25,349 bases of DNA. Source: Fibrobacter sp. UBA1765. Its GTDB lineage: Bacteria; Fibrobacterota; Fibrobacteria; Fibrobacterales; Fibrobacteraceae. Shown here in pieces: positions 15,981-21,792 of this stretch (position 1 is the stretch's first letter; each line of letters begins with the position of its first letter). Under the pieces are notes generated by a model that saw nothing but the letters and a program-made list of their open reading frames with translations, was not told the origin of the DNA and did not search any database. Both the position numbers and the translations under genes were made by a program. The stretch spans positions 1 through 25,349 of the forward strand of contig DCGZ01000040.1 of the NCBI GenBank assembly GCA_002314675.1, read 5' to 3'.

Positions 15981-16540
15981 TGCTGAACGTTAGTCACATT
16001 GAAACAGGCAGCTATGTAAACGGAACTGGCAAGAGATTTGTCATCTGGTTTCAAGGTTGCAAATTTCATTGTAAAGGCTGCGGCAATCCAGATACCTGGT
16101 CTTTTGAAACGAAAACGCTCTATACTCCGCATGAACTTTTTAACATGATTACAAACGAGTCTGATCTTATCGGAATCACGTTTAGCGGAGGAGAGCCATT
16201 CCTTCAAGTAAAAGAGCTTGTGGATCTCGCAAAGGAAATTAAGGATTGTACTAATCTCACAATTCAATCTTTTACGGGATTTGAGTTAGATGAACTCGTT
16301 GAGGAGCCACAAAAAGAATTGTTGCAGTATGTTGATACATTGATTTATGGACGATTTGACTCAAGCAAACCTCAAAATAATCAAAAAATTTGGCACAACC
16401 CCAAAGGAAAAGACAACTGGGAATTCAATAATACTGATATTGAAATTGACCTAGACATAAATGGAAATGCTAATTTGAGCGGCTTTCCAGACAAGGAGTT
16501 TATTGAAATGGTAAAGGTAATTCAAGATGAAAGAATTTAA
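15980..16540 (+). CDS. NrdG-like radical SAM 4Fe-4S enzyme, operon gene 6
   Basis: This 186-residue protein carries the radical SAM signature CKFHCKGC (C27, C31, C34), which ligates a [4Fe-4S] cluster and S-adenosylmethionine, followed by the SAM-binding ITFSGGEPFLQ. Length and layout fit the short NrdG-like group, including the N-terminal G.GKRFVIWFQGC stretch and a DTLIYGRFD segment. The group's classical member activates anaerobic ribonucleotide reductase, but no reductase gene is here, so the target is probably a protein of this operon. The start is GTG at 15980, set by AAGGGA six bases upstream and by homology beginning immediately. The end overlaps gene 7 by 14 bases, making the 67-residue protein the leading candidate partner or substrate. 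Confidence 0.88.
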   Translation: MLNVSHIETGSYVNGTGKRFVIWFQGCKFHCKGCGNPDTWSFETKTLYTPHELFNMITNESDLIGITFSGGEPFLQVKELVDLAKEIKDCTNLTIQSFTGFELDELVEEPQKELLQYVDTLIYGRFDSSKPQNNQKIWHNPKGKDNWEFNNTDIEIDLDINGNANLSGFPDKEFIEMVKVIQDERI

Positions 16541-16730
16541 CATTGAAATCGAAATTGATGAGGACGGCAATATTGTCGCAGACTCCAAAGGCTTTCACGG
16601 AAAAGTGTGCGAGCAAGAATTGAACGACCTGCTAAACGGCATTGAAGGAGATTCATCCGAAAAAAAGAAACCCGAATACTTTGCCAAGGAAGCAAACCAA
16701 TTGTCAAGTAAAATTGCAAACAAGCATTAA
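16527..16730 (+). CDS. DUF2997-like small protein, operon gene 7
   Basis: The first 45 residues match the pattern of DUF2997: two short strands around IEIEIDEDGNIVADSKGFHG, then CEQELNDLLNGIEG. The tail of about 20 residues is Lys/Ser/Asn-rich. In cyanobacteria DUF2997 genes sit near ycf35 (DUF1257) and ferredoxin-like genes, and the first gene of this operon is Ycf46-like, so the link to that neighbourhood may be real. The gene overlaps the radical SAM gene by 14 bases and should be translated together with it. Cys28 is a conceivable modification site, but this is speculation. It is the last gene of the operon. Confidence 0.7.
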   Translation: MKEFNIEIEIDEDGNIVADSKGFHGKVCEQELNDLLNGIEGDSSEKKKPEYFAKEANQLSSKIANKH

Positions 16731-16858
16731 CCTCACCAAATCACTAGAACTCAGCTATTAGAAATCGGTACCGGCAACGATTTCAAGCAACAAGTTTTAT
16801 TATTTTGTTAGCATTACAGAAAAGCGGGTACAGGATTGTGCCTCAGAGGTTAGAATGA
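16731..16858. other. Junction between the operon and the truncated duplicate
   Basis: A weak hairpin, AAATCG (16762-16767) with CGATTT (16778-16783), followed after some bases by a T-rich stretch, may terminate the operon. From about 16805 onward one frame gives a short peptide with an SG..I pattern vaguely like the matching part of the 832-residue protein, ending at a TGA (16856-16858). This is probably decayed coding sequence at the duplication break point. Confidence 0.4.
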
Positions 16859-17587
16859 AATTTCCAAAAACAAAAAAAAATTCCTCAATATAAAAATCTA
16901 TTCATATCCAGACAAGTTAACGTAAGATTATTTTTAGACTCTGTATCAAACATCAACGACGATGACGATTGGTTCTTCCGTAATCAATACCGCAGTTTGA
17001 TAGATAACAAATTCGCTTATCTTGACCGAAATATGTATACGCACTTTGCCGCATTTTCCAAAGTAAAAGACTTATTCTATGAACGCAATTTCCCCGATCT
17101 TTTGACAGCCTTATATGATTTAAACAGAGCATACAACAAAATCGAATGGAAAGTTCTTGATGAAAAAATCGGCTTCTCTTCTATCCCTCAAGCGTCATAC
17201 TATAAAACATCCATTCAGATATGCCTAGACTCAATGTTGGATTATATATCTAAACAGGAAAACACACCTATTAAGGATATCTTTGATTCTAATGGTCATT
17301 TAACCATTGATCGAAATACATTGAAAAACAAAGGCAAGGACTTTATGAAAGGTATAGCAGGCAAAAAAAATGTACAAATACCTTCTGAATTTAAAGAACT
17401 CAAACAAATACTCAATGTTCTTTACTGTAACTCTGAAATATGTCGGAAAATACAAACCATTACAGAAAATGGGAATGTCAAGTTTGACGAATACCCTGAA
17501 TATAAAGGAGACTTCTGGCTTGTTTATCGTTACGAAATTGCAACGTATCTAATCAAAGTTGCGATACAACTTATCCATTACAATTAG
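16859..17587 (+). pseudogene. 5'-truncated copy of the 832-residue gene (C-terminal ~240 residues)
   Basis: The open frame starts right after a TGA at 16856-16858 and has no ATG; the first possible initiation codon is a TTG at 16997 without a ribosome binding site. Homology to the C-terminal region of the 3330-5828 protein starts upstream of that TTG, at about 16880 (IPQYKNLFISRQ against VPNFKNLYISRP), and continues through FFRNQY, DRNMYTHFAAFSK, LLTALYDL, IFDSNGHLTIDRN and IATYLIKVAIQL to the stop. About 580 N-terminal residues are missing. The surviving frame is undamaged, so it may be recent, may serve as a recombination donor, or may still make a C-terminal domain. It joins the duplicated RNA unit exactly as in the first copy. 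Confidence 0.8.
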
Positions 17588-17594
17588 TCAAGCT

Positions 17595-17624
17595 CCCTCC
17601 CCCCACGAGGGGAGGGGAACTTTT
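17595..17624 (+). terminator. Intrinsic terminator after the truncated copy
   Basis: CCCTCCCC (17595-17602) pairs with GGGGAGGG (17609-17616), then AAC and TTTTCTT follow. This is the counterpart of 5835-5864 with a changed loop and intact stem. Confidence 0.8.
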
Positions 17625-17639
17625 CTTCCTTTACGCGTA

Positions 17640-17668
17640 TTGACTTTAAATAAAAGTTTTTATATATT
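17640..17668 (+). promoter_or_regulatory. Strong sigma70-type promoter of ncRNA element 3
   Basis: TTGACT (17640-17645), 17 bases, TATATT (17663-17668). It differs from the 5880 promoter only by a few spacer bases. Confidence 0.85.
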
Positions 17669-17674
17669 CTAACC

Positions 17675-17811
17675 ACATCATTGAACTGCTTTGTTTGCAC
17701 ATGTTGAGCTGTTTTTTGTGCAAGAAACAGAAAGGAGTTCAAAAGATGCACAATCTCGTTTAAATCTCTGCTAGGGAGCAAGCACGAAGGCTATATGCCG
17801 ACGTGGTTTTT
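17675..17811 (+). ncRNA. Candidate structured RNA, element 3 (near-identical to element 2)
   Basis: The predicted transcript is about 137 nt. It keeps the outer CATC (17676-17679) / GATG (17745-17748) stem, the GAACT/AGTTC and CTTT/AAAG helix, the GCACA/TGTGC hairpin and the 3' terminator of element 2. Substitutions relative to element 2 are confined to junctions and loops in the 5' domain, and the 3' 71 bases up to just past the T-run are identical. It precedes the 245-residue paralogue. Confidence 0.7.
17783..17811 (+). terminator. Intrinsic terminator of ncRNA element 3
   Basis: The hairpin is the same as at 6022-6044 (GGC/GCC with flanking CAC/GTG), and five T residues end at 17811. Confidence 0.65.
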
Positions 17812-17840
17812 GTGTTTTCCCTAAATACTTTTTCCTCCTG

Positions 17841-17877
17841 CAAAAAGGGCTAGGGGCGTTTTGTCCCTTTTTGTCCC
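17841..17877 (+). promoter_or_regulatory. Attenuator-like hairpins, second copy
   Basis: CAAAAAGGG (17841-17849) pairs with CCCTTTTTG downstream. GGGGC (17853-17857) pairs with GTCCC (17863-17867) through one G-T wobble, ahead of five T residues. The competing pairs of the first copy are all retained. Confidence 0.5.
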
Positions 17878-17950
17878 TATCGACAAATCTAAATCTTGCA
17901 AAGAAATAGGAAGCCACCTATAAACAACAAACTAAAAAGGATGCTCAGTC

Positions 17951-18688
17951 ATGAATCAGGATTTCATAAATATTGTAGGCCAGCCAAACGAAATTAATTC
18001 GCTAACCCAGGCGCTATCCGAATTATCAAAGCTAAAAAAAGCCCTTTCAATAAAAAGCGTGACACCCTCTATGCTAGAATGCATCGCGGCGCGTGGCAGG
18101 TACCTTTGGGAACTCTATCCAGAAATTCGCAACGACATACGAGCGCTTTTTGACGCTGTGATACAAACAAAGCCAGAAGACATAAAAATCATGAACACTA
18201 ACTTTAAAGTCGGTTCTCGTCACTCCGCTACCTGGTGGCAAAAGGAAGCTGAACGTTTGTACAAAATCATCAAGCCAACCATCAAAAATTTTACAATTCA
18301 AAAAACAAAAAAACAAAAACGAACCGACAAGGCGCAAAAATGCAAATCGTCATTGCGTAATGACATTCCCATTTACATTATCACAGGCATTACAGGCAAA
18401 AAACAGCCTATCGAAGAAGCCCTCGGCTTTAAAATCAACGAAATTCTCGCGGAACGTTGGGCGCCAAACTTAAAAAGAATCCAAGCAGTTTGCGAAGCAA
18501 CGCAAAAATCAAGTTTTGGCATCATCGCATTTCTTTGCAAAAATACTTGCCACTCCGTTTCTGAAGTTGCAATAAAAAAGACAAAAGGCGTCAGCAACTG
18601 GAAAGTCATTAAAATTTTCAAGAACAACACCGCAGAAATTGCGGCGACAATCAAATCGGCAATCGCTACCGCAGGAATTGCCGTTTAA
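17951..18688 (+). CDS. Hypothetical protein (245 aa), paralogue of 6187-6927
   Basis: This is the second copy of the unrecognised 246-residue family, about 50% identical by eye and collinear over its whole length. Conserved blocks are FINIVG.P..IN, the IAAR.R helix, RHS..WW..E..RLY.IIKPT, DIPI, GIT.KK..IE.A.GF, ERWAPNLK, LCKNTCH.VSE and KG.SNW. Divergence is greatest in the basic linker (about residues 115-135). The reading frame is intact, so both copies appear functional. The ATG has AAAAAGG about ten bases upstream. It sits between ncRNA element 3 and the small peptide gene at 18712, the same order as in the first copy. Retention of both genes after divergence suggests distinct specificities. 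Confidence 0.85.
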   Translation: MNQDFINIVGQPNEINSLTQALSELSKLKKALSIKSVTPSMLECIAARGRYLWELYPEIRNDIRALFDAVIQTKPEDIKIMNTNFKVGSRHSATWWQKEAERLYKIIKPTIKNFTIQKTKKQKRTDKAQKCKSSLRNDIPIYIITGITGKKQPIEEALGFKINEILAERWAPNLKRIQAVCEATQKSSFGIIAFLCKNTCHSVSEVAIKKTKGVSNWKVIKIFKNNTAEIAATIKSAIATAGIAV

Positions 18689-18711
18689 CAAACACCAAAC
18701 AAGGAGACACT

Positions 18712-18870
18712 ATGTCTAAGCAAACTGACCTCAACAACCACGCAAACCAGCTGAATGCAAACAAAGGCACAAGCGGTTTTAACAAGGCTTATACAGCCGC
18801 AATGAACAACCATGCAAATCAGCTAAATCCAAACAACAGCCTCTACAAAGGAACAAACCCTAAAAAATAA
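18712..18870 (+). CDS. Small repeat-containing peptide (52 aa), paralogue of 6988-7137
   Basis: The peptide keeps both NNHANQLN repeats and the TSGFNKAYTAAM linker; it differs from the first copy mainly at residues 5-6 and in the last ten residues (SLYKGTNPKK). AAGGAG precedes the ATG by six bases. It starts 23 bases after the 245-residue gene and ends just before a strong terminator, so the two genes form one transcription unit. Confidence 0.8.
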   Translation: MSKQTDLNNHANQLNANKGTSGFNKAYTAAMNNHANQLNPNNSLYKGTNPKK

Positions 18871-18876
18871 TTAGCG

Positions 18877-18943
18877 GCTACCTAGGCTTGCAGGCAGACT
18901 GGCTCGGCAATTACGCACCTGCACCCGCCTAGGTAGCTTTTTT
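18877..18943 (+). terminator. Strong intrinsic terminator closing the island
   Basis: GCTACCTAGG (18877-18886) pairs perfectly with CCTAGGTAGC (18928-18937), with a nested TGCAGG/CCTGCA stem inside, and six T residues follow. The large, internally structured loop of about 40 nt is longer than usual for a simple terminator. Confidence 0.8.
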
Positions 18944-19276
18944 CATTGCCAACAACAACGCTTTTATTTATTTTTGTCATTACATAGCGGGAAACCGCAA
19001 CCGGATTTTTAGAGCTTTGCTCTTATCTTCTAGACTGGAATCGGCAAAATTCACAAACGCAGAAGATAGCAGGCAAACGCTCACGTCCCATTGGGGCGTG
19101 GGTTGTTGTTGTTTATTTATGCGTAATGGCTTTGCCGAGCCACAGTCTGTAGATAAGCGATGAATGACTCCACGCCTTTTTTTATAGCGAGTTGGCATAA
19201 GCCAGCAACTGCGAAAACGCTCAAGACTCTTCATCAGCTCAAATGGGTTGCGCATTCCCATAACCTAGGAGTACTT
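18944..19276. other. Intergenic region, no gene recognised
   Basis: No coding region with a credible start is seen on either strand. A GC-rich hairpin, CACGTCCC (19082-19089) with GGGGCGTG (19093-19100), followed by a GTTGTTGTTGTTT stretch could be a terminator or part of an interspersed repeat. A TAGGAG ribosome binding site at the end belongs to the lipoprotein gene. Confidence 0.45.
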
Positions 19277-19483
19277 ATGAAGAAAGCATTTATCATAACC
19301 ATCGCAACAGCAGCCATCTGTCTTCTTTCCGCATGCGCAGCCGGCTGGCACAAGCAGGGCGTTTCCGATTACGACACCGAAAATGCGCTTTCCCAGTGTG
19401 AATACGAAGCTGGCATCAACCATGTGGACCGCGGCGACTTCGTCAGCAACTGCATGAAACGCCAGGGCTTCCGCTGGTTTTAA
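19277..19483 (+). CDS. Small lipoprotein (68 aa)
   Basis: The protein starts MKKAFIITIATAAICLLSAC, a typical lipoprotein signal with the lipobox L-S-A-C and lipidation at C20. The mature part is about 48 residues with two further cysteines that could form a disulfide, and it ends in an aromatic-rich RWF. The ATG at 19277 is chosen over earlier in-frame codons because of the lipoprotein signal and the TAGGAG six bases upstream. I do not recognise the family. It is likely anchored in the inner or outer membrane facing the periplasm. Confidence 0.8.
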   Translation: MKKAFIITIATAAICLLSACAAGWHKQGVSDYDTENALSQCEYEAGINHVDRGDFVSNCMKRQGFRWF

Positions 19484-19520
19484 TCAAAAAAGCACTTAGC
19501 TTAACTTAACAGGTTTATCT

Positions 19521-20876
19521 ATGAAGAAATTCACTGGTCTTGCCATAGGCCTTTTCTCGGTATTGTCATGGGCAAATCCCATGTGCGTTGAACTCTGCTC
19601 TCCCTGCGCAGACAAGATCGAAGACGTCTCTTGCGAAAAGGCAGATGCACTTTGCGGATGCGCAGCCGTTTTAGACAGCGTCGCCAAGGCGCAGGAAGCA
19701 GAAGCTGCCGCCAAAGCGGAAGCCGAAGCTGCAGAAGCCGCTGCCATAGAAGCAAGAAATGAAGCTATTTCAAACGGCAAAAAGCAGCTTACCTTGAACT
19801 TGCTTGAAGATTGCAGCAACAGCGTTTGCGAACAAATACTCTATTTTGAAAACGATGTCTTTACCAAGGGCGAAATTGCAAACACAAGGAATGCAAGTGA
19901 TTTGAGCGCAAGCGACACTGCAGATACTACAGAAAACGATTCCACAAACGCGCAGGACCGCCTTTCAAAATTGGATGGCGCAGAAAATCTTGCCGGGCTT
20001 GCTGCAAGCATGTGTCTTGACGATTCCAGCGAGTGCATTGTCAAGGTTTCGTACGAAAGCAAGTCCATGAAGCTTGTTGCAATTCAAAAAATTGAAAAAA
20101 AGGCCGAGGCGCAGGCAACTGTAGCGGCTCCGGCAGCAAACTCAACTAAGCAAAGCGTATATTCTACAAACACAGCCCCACAAGAAACAGAACAGGTTGC
20201 AAAGCCAGAACCAAAATCTAACAGCGTATACGCCCAAAACCCCGCACCAAAAGAAAAGAGACAGCATTTTTACAAGGGCTTTGGCCTAACATTTGGCAGC
20301 TATGACGAGAACGATTTTTTGGACTATAGTATAGATGGCGAAAACGCCATAGAAGATGGCAACTTTGAAGCGGGTCTTTCATTTATTGCAAAATGGTATT
20401 TTTACAGAGCGGGCTCGTTCCAGACTGGCCTAAACGCATACTTTAGGCACCATAGCTACGATGAAGATGATTGGAAATATATTGGGTATAGTTATTACTA
20501 TGACTACAGTTCCTACTTGGACATGGAAGCGGAATATTACAACATCACTTTAGAATTGCCATTAGCCATTCGCATTGGTATTCCTATCAAGTATTTTGCG
20601 CCGTTCATCAGCGAAACATTTGCCGTGCGCAAACCAATTTACGGCTGGGCCAGAGTTAATACATATGGTTGGTATAACGATGATGATATTGGCTGGAAAG
20701 GCGATTTTTACGGAGCTGCAGACTGGGAATTTGTTGACTGGATTGGCATAGGCTTTGAAATCGCACAGCACTTTGCAATCGAATACCAAATGATGGCCGT
20801 TGCATTCAGGACCGGGAATGCACACCTGTACGACACAGAAGAAAGCTTTCGCTTGAACATGCAGTTTACATGGTAA
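19521..20876 (+). CDS. Putative outer-membrane beta-barrel protein with Cys-rich and coiled-coil N-terminus
   Basis: A signal peptide (MKKFTGLAIGLFSVLSWA, cleavage likely near residue 18) precedes a short cysteine-rich segment of seven cysteines between about 22 and 50. An Ala/Glu coiled coil (about 53-80) follows. A low-complexity linker with repeated YSTN.AP / YAQN.AP segments (about 195-250) leads to a C-terminal region of about 200 residues. That region has alternating aromatic strands (ECGLSF-like, WYFYRAG, YFRHHSY, LELPLAIRIG, MMAVAFRTG) and ends in RLNMQFTW, a terminal aromatic residue typical of outer-membrane barrels. Fibrobacter genomes carry many such proteins of unknown role. It starts 37 bases after the small lipoprotein and nine bases before the next lipoprotein, suggesting a cell-envelope operon. 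Confidence 0.75.
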   Translation: MKKFTGLAIGLFSVLSWANPMCVELCSPCADKIEDVSCEKADALCGCAAVLDSVAKAQEAEAAAKAEAEAAEAAAIEARNEAISNGKKQLTLNLLEDCSNSVCEQILYFENDVFTKGEIANTRNASDLSASDTADTTENDSTNAQDRLSKLDGAENLAGLAASMCLDDSSECIVKVSYESKSMKLVAIQKIEKKAEAQATVAAPAANSTKQSVYSTNTAPQETEQVAKPEPKSNSVYAQNPAPKEKRQHFYKGFGLTFGSYDENDFLDYSIDGENAIEDGNFEAGLSFIAKWYFYRAGSFQTGLNAYFRHHSYDEDDWKYIGYSYYYDYSSYLDMEAEYYNITLELPLAIRIGIPIKYFAPFISETFAVRKPIYGWARVNTYGWYNDDDIGWKGDFYGAADWEFVDWIGIGFEIAQHFAIEYQMMAVAFRTGNAHLYDTEESFRLNMQFTW

Positions 20877-20885
20877 GGAGTTTTT

Positions 20886-21722
20886 ATGAAGTGGAATAAA
20901 TTGTTCAGCTTAATTATTTTTGCATGTGCATTGCTCATGGCCGCCTGCGGCAACGGCCCCATTGAACCCGATGAAATAGATGATTTGATAGAAGATGCAC
21001 AAGACAGGCTAAATTATCGTAATGAAACAGCACTCCAAGAAATAGAGGAAAGAGAATCGTGCGTGGCAAAATACAGCCTTTACGATTGTAACTGGTGCTA
21101 CAACTGGTATGGTTCCTATACATACTGCTTTACATCCTACAGTTCTTCTAGCCGCTACTCAAGTAGTTCCTACAACTACTGGGACGACTATTATTACAGC
21201 AGTTCCTCTAGCCGCTATTCAAGCAGCTCCTACAACTACTGGGACGACTATTATTACAGCAGTTCTTCTAGTAGTTATTACTACAGCAGCTCCTCCGAAA
21301 AAAGCGAATCCCTTACAAAAGCCAAGACCATGAAATTTACACTCACCTATTACAGGCAAGTGACATATGACTGGGACGCTTTCGATAATGCCGGGGACCC
21401 AAAGATATCTTTTAGCATCAAGCTTTACGACTATTACGAAACCCTGCTAGCAACCAAGAGCACAGGCGTTTTGCTGCAAAAACAGGATATCAGAACATGG
21501 AGCGGAACAAGTTCAACAACGATTTCGATCCCTTCTGCAACATACAAGATTAAAGTATGCCCATCGGTGCTTGACGTTGACGTTTCGTTCAACGATGATT
21601 ATTCCTCGGGTTACTGCTACTCTGTAAGTTCCGTCGGCACTATGGCAAATTACGAAACAGAATACCAGAGCGACTCCTACGCTTCGAGTTACAAACTTGA
21701 ATGGGAATGGTACCTGTACTAG
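20886..21722 (+). CDS. Serine/tyrosine-rich lipoprotein
   Basis: A lipoprotein signal, MKWNKLFSLIIFACALLMAAC, ends in lipobox M-A-A-C with lipidation at C21. After a charged helical segment (about 28-60) and a Cys/Trp/Tyr-rich patch comes a low-complexity linker (about 80-140) of SSSSSRYSSSS and YNYWDDYYY units, encoded by two 60-bp tandem repeats. The C-terminal domain of about 135 residues is probably beta-rich and unrecognised. Serine-rich linkers of this kind are characteristic of Fibrobacter surface proteins. GGAG immediately after the preceding stop is its ribosome binding site, so it is coupled to the barrel protein gene. It is probably exposed on the cell envelope. Confidence 0.8.
   Translation: MKWNKLFSLIIFACALLMAACGNGPIEPDEIDDLIEDAQDRLNYRNETALQEIEERESCVAKYSLYDCNWCYNWYGSYTYCFTSYSSSSRYSSSSYNYWDDYYYSSSSSRYSSSSYNYWDDYYYSSSSSSYYYSSSSEKSESLTKAKTMKFTLTYYRQVTYDWDAFDNAGDPKISFSIKLYDYYETLLATKSTGVLLQKQDIRTWSGTSSTTISIPSATYKIKVCPSVLDVDVSFNDDYSSGYCYSVSSVGTMANYETEYQSDSYASSYKLEWEWYLY
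21141..21260 (+). repeat. Two tandem 60-bp repeats within the lipoprotein gene
   Basis: Units 21141-21200 and 21201-21260 have an exact 60-bp period with only a few synonymous T/C differences, and a partial third unit begins at 21261. They encode the SSSSRYSSSSYNYWDDYYYS segment. Copy number could change by slippage or recombination without shifting the frame. Confidence 0.9.
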
Positions 21723-21745
21723 AGTGCTTGCAGCCATGAATTTTG

Positions 21746-21778
21746 GAGAATCCTCTTTTTAGGGGGTTCTCTTTTTTT
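21746..21778 (+). terminator. Intrinsic terminator after the lipoprotein gene
   Basis: GAGAATCC (21746-21753) pairs with GGGTTCTC (21764-21771) with one G-T pair, followed by seven T residues. Confidence 0.8.
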
Positions 21779-21792
21779 GTACATTTGTTCAC

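Larger units (their letters stand above)
17588..18870 (+). repeat. Direct repeat module, right copy
   Basis: This copy matches 5830-7137 with an offset of 11,760 bases at the promoter. It is preceded by the truncated copy of the 832-residue gene. Between the two copies lies the seven-gene operon. Confidence 0.85.

Noticed and set aside
15980..16540. Calling the radical SAM gene a true anaerobic ribonucleotide reductase activase
   Set aside because: No reductase gene is adjacent and the neighbours are helicase, ATPase and PLD-like proteins; only the family resemblance is supported.
18980..19261. A minus-strand frame of 93 codons
   Set aside because: It has no credible start signal and covers a hairpin-bearing intergenic region; no recognised family.
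21141..21300. CRISPR-like array
   Set aside because: The repeats are contiguous, coding and in frame, with no spacers. No CRISPR array or cas gene is present in the window.
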